The notes under the pieces: generated by a model
The model's database searches: none
Seen by the model: the letters and a program-made list of their open reading frames with translations, nothing else
Told to the model about the DNA's origin: nothing
Source of the DNA: Micavibrio sp.
GTDB lineage: Bacteria; Patescibacteriota; Minisyncoccia; Moranbacterales; GCA-2747515
DNA length: 50,976 nucleotides
Direction: 5' to 3'
Assembly: GCA_020718085.1 (NCBI GenBank)
Contig: DYDB01000004.1
Location: 35,930 to 86,905 of the forward strand
In this document: positions 9,655 to 19,639 of the stretch, one piece after another
How positions within the stretch are numbered: the first letter of the stretch is position 1
How the letters are laid out: the number at the start of each line of letters is the position of its first letter
Program-made: the position numbers and the translations under genes

Positions 9655-10590
9655 ATGAACACGCAAAATATCCAACAACAACCCATCACAAACCTTCTCG
9701 GAAACTTTTTTGATATTCGATTACATAAAGGTGGCTCTCAGCGAGAGGGCATTCTTAAAAGATATATGAAATTTGTAAATGATCCGGCGGCACATCTTGC
9801 CGCACTTGTGCAAGAGCCACTGAAAATAACAAAAAATGAAAATGCGATCAAGAGATTTTTTGGTGAAGATGTTCATGATCACATCGCAATATTGAATCGC
9901 ATTACCTCTGAAGATAGAAAAATTCTATATAACGCAAGTGCTTATCAAGATATGATCATGTTGTATTTGATCAACTTTGAACATGTGATATTTCACATGG
10001 ACTTGACCATGGCAGAAAAAAGTAAAAAATTAAAGAAAAAAATATATTTTGCAAATAAAACATTGCGTCTGTGCACAGCAGGCAGTATTGTATCAAATCT
10101 TGAAGATGAGTTTTTTGCGATCATGTATCCACGTCTTTTTGAAAAATATAGCGTTCTTTTTGATTCAAAACGTGAAGTATATTGTGACATAGAAAAAAGA
10201 GCAAAAAAAACATTGGGAAAATTGTTGTGTGAAGATCATGTGATCGCACGTGTGCAATCTCGCACAAAATCAATTGCCAGTATTCACAATAAGATCAAAA
10301 AGAAAAACATATTGCCATCCCAAGTGCTTGATCTTATCGGATTGCGAGTCCTTGTGCGCACAAAAGAAGATTGTTATCGTGCATTAGAAGTCATCCTTTC
10401 ACATTGGTCGACACATCATGCTCGCATAAAAGATTACATTGCAATCCCCAAAGAGAATGGGTATCAAAGCATTCATGTGACAGGTGAATTTGATGGAAAG
10501 TACGTAGAAATTCAAATACGAACTCATAACATGCATCACAAAGCGCAATATGGACAAGCGTCACATCGTGTTTACAAACGTAGCAGATAG
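9655..10590 (+). CDS. RelA/SpoT-type (p)ppGpp synthetase domain protein without TGS/ACT domains
   Basis: RTKSIASIHNKIKKKN, DLIGLRVLVRTKEDCYRAL, KDYIAIPKENGYQSIHVTG, VEIQIRTHNMHHKAQYGQASHRVYK are synthetase motifs; the protein ends straight after them. Confidence 0.88.
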   Translation: MNTQNIQQQPITNLLGNFFDIRLHKGGSQREGILKRYMKFVNDPAAHLAALVQEPLKITKNENAIKRFFGEDVHDHIAILNRITSEDRKILYNASAYQDMIMLYLINFEHVIFHMDLTMAEKSKKLKKKIYFANKTLRLCTAGSIVSNLEDEFFAIMYPRLFEKYSVLFDSKREVYCDIEKRAKKTLGKLLCEDHVIARVQSRTKSIASIHNKIKKKNILPSQVLDLIGLRVLVRTKEDCYRALEVILSHWSTHHARIKDYIAIPKENGYQSIHVTGEFDGKYVEIQIRTHNMHHKAQYGQASHRVYKRSR

Positions 10591-13303
10591 CAAGCATAAA
10601 AAATATAGCTATTTTACGGAGGATTTCATACATTCGGACCTGACAACGAATCACTTTCTTTCTTTGGCTGAGGCTATACGTGCCTCGGTTTGTTGTTGGT
10701 TGCCGGATACGACACTCACATTTGTCAATAAAAATTATGCAGAGCATCTTCATATACCAGCGCATGATCTTCTTGGTCGTGCATGGATCAATTTGATACC
10801 GGCACAGGAGAAAAAAAGAGTTAAAGAAATGCATCGAAAAATTTTGAATGATCCAAAAATTCATATACACGAACGTAAATACATTGATGCAAAAAACAAC
10901 GTGTGTCATATTGAATGGACGGATTATCCGGTAGTCGATAAGAAAGGAATAGTTATTGAATTTATGTCAATTGGCCGAGATGTGACAGAGCAAAAGAACA
11001 ATAAGGAGGCTCTTGTGGATAGCGAGAACCGCAACACGCAGATCATATCATCCATGCAAGAAGGTATGATCATGCAAGATGCACAAGGTATTATCACATA
11101 TGCAAATGACAGTTTTTTACATATATTCGGATGTGACAGGGAAAAAATTATTGGCAAATCAGTATATGAATCGTTGGATATTCACAAGAGTATTATCGAC
11201 ATGTTGATAAATCAAGCACAGCGACAGAAAAAAACACAGGGAAGATCACAAGAAGTTGTTCTACACAAAAAAAGTGGAATTACGCATGTACATGCATCCA
11301 TTGTGCCAATTATCGATCAAGGTGGTTCCTATAAGGGCGGGTTTGTGATCATTTCCGATATTTCTCAACAAAAAAAGACGGAAGAACGACTTAAAAAGAT
11401 CAATGAATGTTTGTTGAATCTCAGTGAAAATGCATCAAAAAATATTCAATATCTCACACGACTTTTTGGAGAGGTGATGAATTCAACTTGCGCACTTTAT
11501 AATCATCTTGATGAAGACGTTTTGTATTCATATGGCCAATGGCAAACACCACAAAACTATGTGGATAAGGATCGTGCCGAGGGACATATCTGTTACGATG
11601 TGATCAAAAAAGGAAGCGACCAACCGTATGTTGTTCGAAATCTTTCACAAACAGATTATTATCGTACAGATCCAAATGTTGCAAAATATAATTTGCAAAC
11701 ATATGTCGGACAAACTGTGAGATCGGGGTCCGTATCAGTTGGGGTATTATGTGCTGTTTTTCAAGAAGATTATGAGCCATCGCACGATGATCTAAAGGTG
11801 ATGGGAATTATTGCATCAGCAATCGGCAGTGAGGTGGAACGAAAAGAATCACAAAAAATGATCAAGAATAAAATGAAATTGCAAAACACAATTGCTCTTA
11901 TCTCATCGCGTTTTGTAGGAAATGTGGATTTTGATACTGCGGTAAATGTATCTTTGGCAGATATGGGCATGTTGAGTGGTGCGCGTCGGGCATACGTATT
12001 TCTTTTGAAAGATGAAAAACATATGTCAAATACACATGATTGGCGAGCGTCAAATGTTAAGTCGCGCAAACATATATTACAAAATCTACCAATAGAAAAA
12101 TTTCCGTGGTGGATGGGAAAGCTTAACGCGGGAGAGGTGATTGATATTAAAGATATTGCAGAACTTCGAGTCCCCGCCCCTTCGGAATATGAGCTTATTT
12201 CCAAAATAGGTGTTAAATCTTTACTTGCGTTTCCCATATTTGTAAATGGTCGCGTGGAAGGCTTTATGGGATTTGATAATGTTACTTCTGAGGGAAAGTG
12301 GAACGAAACTGACCTTTTGCTTTTGCGTGTGTGTGCAGAAATATTTGGTAATGCACTTGAAATTAAAAAGGCTTTGGAAAAAGTGCGCATTACGAAGAGA
12401 GAATGGGAGATCACCGTTGATTCTTTGCCACATATTGTGTGCTTGATCGATACACATGGAAAAATTGTGCGTGTAAACAAACCAATGGAGGATTGGGGTG
12501 TGAGCAATTTGCATGATGCGCATGGACAGGGGTTGCATGATGTTTTTCATCCACAATGCACGCAAAAAAAGTGTGATCTTGCGCATGAGATCGATCTTGT
12601 GTGGCACAAGGCATTAAATGGAACGCAAAGTGAACTTGTTCATAAAAGTGATTGGTTGCAAAAAACAATTTGTATAAAAATGTATCCGCATACAGATCAA
12701 TCATCTGAAAAAACAGAATATGCTGCAGTTGCGGTTGCATATGATATTACGGAGAAAATAAAGGCAAATCAAAAAATATTTGATATGTTCAAATATTTGG
12801 GACTCATCAATAGGAAAGTCTCAATCCTTCTCAATATGAGAAAAGGTGGTGCAAAAAAAGATGCACAAAATATTTATACACATGTCATACAATCCTCAAT
12901 GCAAATTGCAAATGCACATTTCTCACTGTTGTATGAATATGATCAGAAAGAACGGTCATTCGATCTTTTATCCTATGGGGGCATGCTCTCTCGTAGTGAT
13001 CAGAGACGTCTTGCGAAAATTAAATCGGATACCTACGGATTTATGCGGAAAATGATGCGCACGAAAAAAAGGGTGCAAGGAATCGCGTCAGATGATGCAT
13101 TTCGTGCATTTGTTCTTCACAACAAATTTAAAAAAACAACCCATGCACTTTTGGCGGTGCCTGTATTGTGTCAAGATTCCTTGAGAGGCATGTTGATCTT
13201 GGGATTCGGTAAAGAGCACGATCTGTCTACCCAGGAATTGGAGTTTTATGATCTTTTTGCGCTGCAAACATGTTTGATCATGATGAATATGGGGAAAAAA
13301 TAG
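10550..13303 (+). CDS. Multi-domain PAS/GAF sensor protein lacking a recognisable output domain
   Basis: Two N-terminal PAS modules (FMSIGRDVTEQ; GFVIISDISQQKKTEE), GAF-like modules (VGQTVRSGSVSVGVLCAVF; LLAFPIFVNGRVEGFMGFDNV; LLAVPVLCQDSLRGMLILGFG), a third PAS (LPHIVCLIDTHGKIVRVN...AVAVAYDITEK). Overlaps the previous ORF by 41 nt in another frame. Confidence 0.82.
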   Translation: MDKRHIVFTNVADSKHKKYSYFTEDFIHSDLTTNHFLSLAEAIRASVCCWLPDTTLTFVNKNYAEHLHIPAHDLLGRAWINLIPAQEKKRVKEMHRKILNDPKIHIHERKYIDAKNNVCHIEWTDYPVVDKKGIVIEFMSIGRDVTEQKNNKEALVDSENRNTQIISSMQEGMIMQDAQGIITYANDSFLHIFGCDREKIIGKSVYESLDIHKSIIDMLINQAQRQKKTQGRSQEVVLHKKSGITHVHASIVPIIDQGGSYKGGFVIISDISQQKKTEERLKKINECLLNLSENASKNIQYLTRLFGEVMNSTCALYNHLDEDVLYSYGQWQTPQNYVDKDRAEGHICYDVIKKGSDQPYVVRNLSQTDYYRTDPNVAKYNLQTYVGQTVRSGSVSVGVLCAVFQEDYEPSHDDLKVMGIIASAIGSEVERKESQKMIKNKMKLQNTIALISSRFVGNVDFDTAVNVSLADMGMLSGARRAYVFLLKDEKHMSNTHDWRASNVKSRKHILQNLPIEKFPWWMGKLNAGEVIDIKDIAELRVPAPSEYELISKIGVKSLLAFPIFVNGRVEGFMGFDNVTSEGKWNETDLLLLRVCAEIFGNALEIKKALEKVRITKREWEITVDSLPHIVCLIDTHGKIVRVNKPMEDWGVSNLHDAHGQGLHDVFHPQCTQKKCDLAHEIDLVWHKALNGTQSELVHKSDWLQKTICIKMYPHTDQSSEKTEYAAVAVAYDITEKIKANQKIFDMFKYLGLINRKVSILLNMRKGGAKKDAQNIYTHVIQSSMQIANAHFSLLYEYDQKERSFDLLSYGGMLSRSDQRRLAKIKSDTYGFMRKMMRTKKRVQGIASDDAFRAFVLHNKFKKTTHALLAVPVLCQDSLRGMLILGFGKEHDLSTQELEFYDLFALQTCLIMMNMGKK

Positions 13304-13622
13304 CAAGTGGTAAAACAGTTATTCTATATTTCTTCAAAAACATGAATTGTGTATCGTGAACAAAAAACTCAATACATTAAAACATGAATCATTTCGGGAA
13401 TCTGTGCAAGCTATTTTACTCGACTAAATCGTCTTTTTTGAGGAAGATGTGATGATTTTTTTGATGTAATGGCAAATGGATTTTTACTTCTCTGCGTATG
13501 ATGTAAAAAATCGTTTTGTGGAGCGTGTTTCTTAGCAGATTCTTTTTTTTGCGTCATATTTTTTGATCAATTATGAATTATAAAAATAGCAATAAGTTTT
13601 TTTGTATGGGAATCGTCATGGG

Positions 13623-14528
13623 TCAGGAGAAGATGTTCTTGAAGAATTTTTTTGATGTAGAGGAATAGATATGAGAAGCAAGAAATGTATAAGCACCTTG
13701 CACCTCATGTGATTTTGCTGTGATGCCTGGAAATCGGTTAACTTCAAGAATGTATGGCAATCCAGTATTCTTATCTATGATAATATCTGTACGTGACCAT
13801 GATAATCCAAGAAGGTCACTTGCCGTAACCGCCATTTTTTTGATCTCTTCTGGTATATCGGCTATATCCACAAAACATTCTTGCGCGCCATTACATGCAT
13901 TATTTCTGAATTCTCCGCCGGCTGGATAACTTTTCTCTCCGGCAACAACCGTACCATTGGCCACCATAATACCCCAATCGTATTCATTGGGAATAAAACG
14001 TTGGAAAAGAAATCTTTTGCTTTTTGGAAGAAGTGTCATTTGCTCCAGAAGCTCTGTTTCAGATGAGACAAATGCAGAATGTTTGCCTTGACATCCCATG
14101 ACATCTTTGATGATCAGGGGAAAGCCGCATATTTCTTTTATGAGAGGCATTCTCTCTTCAATTTTTGCACGGTTGACAAAAACGGTATCCGGTGTTGGAA
14201 GTCCGTGGAGTGCAAATACTGTGTAATCAGTCACTTTTGAGGAGTTTTTTTCAACATATGAATGAGGCATTTTTGTATGATTGAGATAGAGGTTGACTGC
14301 GTATGCCAGATCTCGTTGACTCCACCCGGAACTTAACCATACAAAAGAAAATGAATTTACATCAATATCTTTATGTAGAATTTGCATAATTCCATTGTGT
14401 ATAGAGATGGCAATGTTCTTGTAATTTCCCTTGGTGAGTGTGATCGGAAAAGGAAATTTTTTTATTACCTGCTGAGTGTTTGGAACAGTCGGAAGACTGA
14501 GGAGTGTAAAAGGTTTTTTGGGCGTCAT
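13623..14528 (-). CDS. RimK-like ATP-grasp domain protein
   Basis: GFPLIIKDVMGCQGKHSAFV, FLFQRFIPNEYDWGIMVANG, LPYILEVNRFPGI: ATP-grasp core motifs. Confidence 0.8.
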   Translation of the reverse strand: MTPKKPFTLLSLPTVPNTQQVIKKFPFPITLTKGNYKNIAISIHNGIMQILHKDIDVNSFSFVWLSSGWSQRDLAYAVNLYLNHTKMPHSYVEKNSSKVTDYTVFALHGLPTPDTVFVNRAKIEERMPLIKEICGFPLIIKDVMGCQGKHSAFVSSETELLEQMTLLPKSKRFLFQRFIPNEYDWGIMVANGTVVAGEKSYPAGGEFRNNACNGAQECFVDIADIPEEIKKMAVTASDLLGLSWSRTDIIIDKNTGLPYILEVNRFPGITAKSHEVQGAYTFLASHIYSSTSKKFFKNIFS

Positions 14529-14692
14529 GTGTGTTGAGAGATCAAAAATTAGAAGACTTCTCGTTCATGAGCCTTTGAGATGTGCAATTGTTTGCGCACA
14601 GGAGAAAGGAAGGCATTAAGGGCCTACGGTGAAGAAATCAATTGATTATAACATGATTCATGCGATTTGTACAGAGTGTTGCCATCCCACGT

Positions 14693-15763
14693 TTAATGAG
14701 AGTGCTCTTTTGGTGTGTAAGCCAGCTGCTCTTCTGATACGTGAAATGTCTCAGAGATCAAATTTTTATATTGCATGATGTCCTCACCCATGAACACAAC
14801 GCGTGAACTGAGATCCTGATGATCGGGAATATGTGTGAATGTTGTTGAGCCAAATGCGTAGTTGATCACAAATGATGCTGTGCTGGAAATTTTTAGGATA
14901 CCCTTGATGCGATAGAAATTTTTCTTTGGAAATTTTTTTAGATCTTCTGCAATTTTCTGTTGGTTGAATGTGCCAGATGGCGTAATTTCGATGAGATCAA
15001 CCTCCATATCTTGATGATTATGCAAAAAATGAGCCTCTTCCTCAGTGACACTTTCTTGTGTGAGAAATAGTGTGCTATCCAAGCCAAAAACGATGTTTGG
15101 ATCAATGAATCCGCGATCCGTTTTGATCTTGGGTGTATCAAGATTGATCTCATATAGATCGTCGAGATGTGCATCAAGTGTATGTTCATCCATATCTTCG
15201 TGCTTGTTGATGAGGATGAGATCTGTATATTTTGCCTGCATTTTGAGTGCGTAGCTTTTGTTCACGTATCCATTGAAGTTGATTGCGTCAATAATGGTTA
15301 TTACGCCGTCAACCAACAGATGTGGATTTTTGCGGATCTCCCATACAATCGGTGCAGGTGCGGCAGAGCCGGATGTTTCGATCACAATACGATCTGGGCA
15401 AGAAAGAAGAATTTCTTCCAATGCGGCGTTGAGACTGCCAATCATATAATGACACAAACATCCTTTGAGAATTTCTTTTACAGTGGCAACATTTGTTTGG
15501 CGGGCCAGTTCAGAATCAACGGCGGTGTTACCAATCTCATTTTTGAGCCAAGCGATCTTGTAATTTTTGGGAACACTCTTGATGAGATTGGTGATGACAG
15601 TCGTTTTTCCCGCGCCAAGATAACCTGTAAAAAGTGTAACAGGGACAATTTTTCCTGTGTAGGAGGAAAGCACGGCTTCGGATGGGGGTGTGACAATAGA
15701 TTTTTTTTGAGCAAGTGCTGAAAGGGGAGCATCTTGGTCAAAAAATGGTGATGATGTGTTCAT
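14693..15763 (-). CDS. CobW/G3E family GTPase with variant CxCH motif
   Basis: VTLFTGYLGAGKTTVITNLI (Walker A), KNEIGNTAVDSEL, KGCLCHYMIGSL, IETSGSAAPAPI, LINKHEDM. Start placed at the internal Met (MNTSSPFF), which removes the overlap with the ABC permease. Confidence 0.87.
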   Translation of the reverse strand: MNTSSPFFDQDAPLSALAQKKSIVTPPSEAVLSSYTGKIVPVTLFTGYLGAGKTTVITNLIKSVPKNYKIAWLKNEIGNTAVDSELARQTNVATVKEILKGCLCHYMIGSLNAALEEILLSCPDRIVIETSGSAAPAPIVWEIRKNPHLLVDGVITIIDAINFNGYVNKSYALKMQAKYTDLILINKHEDMDEHTLDAHLDDLYEINLDTPKIKTDRGFIDPNIVFGLDSTLFLTQESVTEEEAHFLHNHQDMEVDLIEITPSGTFNQQKIAEDLKKFPKKNFYRIKGILKISSTASFVINYAFGSTTFTHIPDHQDLSSRVVFMGEDIMQYKNLISETFHVSEEQLAYTPKEHSH

Positions 15764-15785
15764 ATAAAAAATGTAAAAAAATGAT

Positions 15786-16553
15786 TTATGCCTCGATCTT
15801 TGTAAAGAGGTGTGTGCCAACTAAAAGTATGATACTTACGAAGATGCAGAGGACCAAAAGGTCTGTGCCAAGTCCAAAATGTGTGACATGTGTCAATATG
15901 CCACGAATACCATCAACGCCATAAGACAGTGGATTTATAAAAGTTATTACTTGAATTGAATGAGGAAGATTATCTAGAGGAAAAAGTGCGCCAGAAAGAA
16001 AAAAGAGGGGCATGATCAAAAAATTGATTATCAAAGGAAATGCTTGCATATCCTCCATGCGTGAGGCGATTGCTGTGCCAAAAGCAGTAAATAATAATGC
16101 GATCATGATCATGAAAACAATGGCCAGTGGGGCAGTTATAAAATTTTCTGGCCTGAATCCTACAATGAGAGAAATGAAAAAAACTACGACACCTTGCAAT
16201 GTGGAAACTGTCGCACCACCAAGTGTTCTGCCAACCATGATCACCCAGCGTGGCACGGGTGCAACAAGTGTTTCTTTGAGAAAACCAAATTGTTTGTCAT
16301 AAATAACTTCAATACCTGTGAACATTGCTGTAAAGATGATGCTCATGGAAATAATGCCTGGGGCAATAAATTGAATATAATTTTCTCCACTTGCTTTTTG
16401 ATAGATGGGACCAAAACCAAATCCCAGTGCTACAAGAAATAATATCGGCTGTGCCAGTGATCCGATCATTCTTGCACGAGATCGGGAATATTTTTTTATT
16501 TGTCTGAGCCAGAGGATGTACATGACTCGCAGATATTTTTTTATTTTTTCCAT
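15786..16553 (-). CDS. ABC-2 type transporter permease (DrrB-like)
   Basis: Six-TM profile; RARMIGSLAQPILFLVALGFGFGP and LSGALFPLDNLPHSIQVITFINPLSYGVDGIRG are typical of ABC-2 permeases. Confidence 0.9.
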   Translation of the reverse strand: MEKIKKYLRVMYILWLRQIKKYSRSRARMIGSLAQPILFLVALGFGFGPIYQKASGENYIQFIAPGIISMSIIFTAMFTGIEVIYDKQFGFLKETLVAPVPRWVIMVGRTLGGATVSTLQGVVVFFISLIVGFRPENFITAPLAIVFMIMIALLFTAFGTAIASRMEDMQAFPLIINFLIMPLFFLSGALFPLDNLPHSIQVITFINPLSYGVDGIRGILTHVTHFGLGTDLLVLCIFVSIILLVGTHLFTKIEA

Positions 16554-17332
16554 ACACGTCGCATATTTCTTAAATGATCAATACCTGTAGCACTTTCTTC
16601 ACGCATATCTTTGCCAGTAAGAGCTAAGAATGCTTCTTCCAATGAATGCGAAGAGGTTTGATCTTTCAGTTCTTTTGGTGTGCCATCAGCAACGATCGTG
16701 CCATGATCAATGATCGCAATACGATCTGCCATACGATCTGCCTCTTCCATATAGTGTGTGCTAAAAAACACAGTAACACCTTCTTTCTGGTTCATGCTCT
16801 TGATATAGTCCCATAAATGATTACGTGTCTGGGGGTCAAGTCCCAAAGTGGGCTCGTCGAGAAAAATAATCGTGGGGTGATGGAGAAGTCCGCGAGCAAT
16901 TTCAAGACGCCTTTTCATACCACCTGAAAATTCTTTGACGAGGTCATTACGTCGCGACTCAAGTTCAACAATTTTAAGTAACTCATTGATCCTTTCGCGT
17001 CGCGTGTCTTTTGGTATGTCATAAAGTACGCCATGAAATTCCAAATTTTCATATGCAGTGAGATCATCGTCAGTACTGGGATCTTGAAAAATGATGCCAA
17101 AGGAGCGACGTACATCATGAGGTTGCGTTGTAGGATCAAATCCATTGATACGGATCGTGCCGTCAGTTGGCTGTAGAAGCGTGGTAAACATTTTGATAGT
17201 CGTTGTTTTACCAGCCCCATTTGGTCCGAGAAAGGCAAAAATCTCTCCCTTGTTCACATGAAAGGAAATATGATCAACAGCTGTGATATCGTCAAATTTT
17301 TTTACAAGCCCTCTTGCTTCAATGATTTTCAT
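16541..17332 (-). CDS. ABC transporter ATP-binding protein (DrrA-like)
   Basis: GPNGAGKTTTIKM, FSGGMKRRLEIARGLLHHPTIIFLDEPTLGLDPQTR; overlaps the permease by 13 nt. Confidence 0.95.
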   Translation of the reverse strand: MKIIEARGLVKKFDDITAVDHISFHVNKGEIFAFLGPNGAGKTTTIKMFTTLLQPTDGTIRINGFDPTTQPHDVRRSFGIIFQDPSTDDDLTAYENLEFHGVLYDIPKDTRRERINELLKIVELESRRNDLVKEFSGGMKRRLEIARGLLHHPTIIFLDEPTLGLDPQTRNHLWDYIKSMNQKEGVTVFFSTHYMEEADRMADRIAIIDHGTIVADGTPKELKDQTSSHSLEEAFLALTGKDMREESATGIDHLRNMRRVWKK

Positions 17333-17474
17333 ATATCATGTATTAAAGCATGTTTTGAGATGTCATTCAACTAAGATATAAATCTCTGCGTCTCCAATAT
17401 GTACATATACAAGAGCTTCTATTTTATATTTTTCTTTGCTATAATCTCGATAGTGATATTTAACGATAATACAT

Positions 17475-18056
17475 ATGGTTTCATTTGAAGAAAAAATGAC
17501 AGCGGAAGATCTCGCGAGTGCAAAAGAACAGCTTGTAGTGGGGTTTGAATTGCCAAATGATCCTGAACAACTGAATGAAAGCTATAATGAATTATTTGAA
17601 GGGATTGATTCAACCACTTTGGAGGAATTCAAGCGTGTTTTTGAAAGTATGCCAGAAGATGTAAAAATAGAGATGCAAAAAGGGAATATTGAGCCAGTAA
17701 CAAATTATGCGACAGAGGTTTTAAAATGGGGGAAAAAGAAAGTGGCACAATTGGTTGTTGGCATATTGATCACAGTTGCGGCAGCTCCAGCTTTTGCAGC
17801 AGGCAAAAATATGGACAACATGGTGATTCCCGAGGGTGGTATTGGCGCAATGATGGAAGTTCCCAAGGGAGGCGTGGGAGAACAAATGACACTAAAGAGA
17901 TTTAGTGGTGTTGAACAAATGGAACAGGATATGAAAGATCATAAAAAGATCCAAAAGAGCATTCATGGTACAGATATTGCACAGGATGATGTGGAGGATG
18001 ATCGGGGTAATGTTAGAGCAACGGGCAGAATTGTGATCGGTGATCACCGGTCGTAA
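17475..18056 (+). CDS. Hypothetical protein with one hydrophobic segment
   Basis: ORF with hydrophobic VAQLVVGILITVAAAPAFAAG in mid-protein followed by Gly-rich GGIGAMMEVPKGGVGEQM. Confidence 0.6.
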   Translation: MVSFEEKMTAEDLASAKEQLVVGFELPNDPEQLNESYNELFEGIDSTTLEEFKRVFESMPEDVKIEMQKGNIEPVTNYATEVLKWGKKKVAQLVVGILITVAAAPAFAAGKNMDNMVIPEGGIGAMMEVPKGGVGEQMTLKRFSGVEQMEQDMKDHKKIQKSIHGTDIAQDDVEDDRGNVRATGRIVIGDHRS

Positions 18057-18117
18057 TATATGGTCGAATGGTTTTTTGTGGTATAATGTAAAATATATAA
18101 GTAATAAATAAAAAAAT

Positions 18118-18405
18118 ATGATGCAGTCTAATAAGATCGTCACAATTGCAGTCGTAGCTCTTTTTTGCGTAGCTGGCTTTGGTTGCGCAGCAGGTAATGG
18201 TGGATCAACTAGTGTAAAGGTTGGACCAAATGGTACAGATGTTACTGCGGGTGGAGTGAAAGTTCAAACAAATGATAATGGTGTCAATGTAGATATGGGC
18301 ACAAAAGACGGTACAAAAGTAGAGACGAATGACAGTGGTGTGCGTGTTAATACGGGAAATGTGGATGTAACTACCGGAAAAGACGGGGTGGAAGTTGATA
18401 TGTAA
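18118..18405 (+). CDS. Small repeat-containing putative lipoprotein
   Basis: N-terminal hydrophobic segment with VAGFGC lipobox-like site; GVxVxTxxxGVxVD repeats shared with the downstream vWA protein. Confidence 0.7.
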   Translation: MMQSNKIVTIAVVALFCVAGFGCAAGNGGSTSVKVGPNGTDVTAGGVKVQTNDNGVNVDMGTKDGTKVETNDSGVRVNTGNVDVTTGKDGVEVDM

Positions 18406-18443
18406 TTTTTAGTATTATTATAAATAAACATTAAATAAAACAA

Positions 18444-19535
18444 ATGAAAAACAAAAAAGGCGTCGTGCAAGCCGGCGTAGTCGTTGTCATTATTGCCATA
18501 CTTGGCTTGACAGCAGTGGGCGCTGGCTATATGGTGTACAAAAAAAATGTGCCTAGTGTGGAAGTTGGCTCAGATGGCGTAGAGGTGAATGCAGATGGTG
18601 TAAAAGTGAAAACAGGAGCAAATGGTGTCAATGTAGATATGGATGGTGTAAATGTTGACACAACTGATGGCGTTAACGTGGATACGGATGGTGTGAGCGT
18701 TGATATCAATGGTGGTGGAGTAAATGTTCAGACAAAGGGCTCTGCAACAGCAACTGAGGGAGGCGCTTCTATTCCTGATGTTAATTCAGTTCTGATCTTT
18801 GATGCATCCGGCAGTATGGCGGCAAAAGTTGGAGGCACGCCGCTCATTCAACTTGCTAAGAATGCAGTTGCTGATTATGTTGGCAGTTTGGAGGGAGATG
18901 TAAATTTGAGCGTTGTTGCATATGGACATAAAGGTAATAATACGCAAGCAGGAAAGCAAGAATCATGTAATGGCATCGAAGAGATCTATTATATGGGACC
19001 GGTCAATGCTTCTGTAGTTACATCAAAGGTCAATGCGCTCAATCCAAATGGTTGGACGCCGATCGCAAATTCATTACAACGAGCAGCTGATATTTTGCAA
19101 AAAAGTGGTGAAGCTAATAAAAAACACATCTTTCTTTTGAGCGATGGTGAAGAAACCTGCGGTGGTGATCCTGTGGCATTGGCATGTAAATTGAAAGAAT
19201 CAGGCATTGTGGTTGATGTAGCTGGATTGAATGTCACTGGCGCTGTCGCAAAGCAATTAGAAGCGATCTCTCAGTGTGGTGGTGGGGAATATTTCTCGGT
19301 AAACAATGCAAGTGACTTCAGCGTGGTAATTGATGGCATGGGTGTGAAAGTGAATACTGGCGATGTGTTTGTGGATGTTTCTGGTGATGGTACAAAAGTC
19401 AATACGGGAAATTTGGATGTTGATGCTACAAGCTCTGGCACAAAGGTTGATGCGGGGAATGTAAAAGTTGATACGACTACGGGAGGGATGCCTAAAGTAA
19501 AGGTTCCAAGCGGTACATCTATCCCATCATATTGA
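18444..19535 (+). CDS. Membrane-anchored von Willebrand factor A domain protein flanked by GVxVD repeats
   Basis: N-terminal TM; MIDAS residues DASGSM, GWTPIAN, LLSDGEE; GVNVD-type repeats on both sides of the vWA domain. Confidence 0.85.
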   Translation: MKNKKGVVQAGVVVVIIAILGLTAVGAGYMVYKKNVPSVEVGSDGVEVNADGVKVKTGANGVNVDMDGVNVDTTDGVNVDTDGVSVDINGGGVNVQTKGSATATEGGASIPDVNSVLIFDASGSMAAKVGGTPLIQLAKNAVADYVGSLEGDVNLSVVAYGHKGNNTQAGKQESCNGIEEIYYMGPVNASVVTSKVNALNPNGWTPIANSLQRAADILQKSGEANKKHIFLLSDGEETCGGDPVALACKLKESGIVVDVAGLNVTGAVAKQLEAISQCGGGEYFSVNNASDFSVVIDGMGVKVNTGDVFVDVSGDGTKVNTGNLDVDATSSGTKVDAGNVKVDTTTGGMPKVKVPSGTSIPSY

Positions 19536-19558
19536 TAAAGATGGATTTATAGCACAAC

Positions 19559-19590
19559 AAACCGGCGCGAATGTATTCGCGCCGGTTTTG
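19559..19590 (+). terminator. Intrinsic terminator
   Basis: AAACCGGCGCGAA-TGTA-TTCGCGCCGGTTTT. Confidence 0.9.
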
Positions 19591-19639
19591 TATTTTTGTA
19601 GTATAATGAATGTATAATAATTTTTTTAGATGTGTAGAT

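Noticed and set aside
11770-12507. 245-aa minus-strand ORF
   Set aside because: Lies fully antisense to the PAS/GAF gene, which has clear domain motifs; composition looks like shadow translation.
13304-13622. AT-rich 300-bp gap considered as an RNA gene
   Set aside because: No convincing stem-loop set, promoter or conserved motif by eye; could be ordinary intergenic space between convergent genes.
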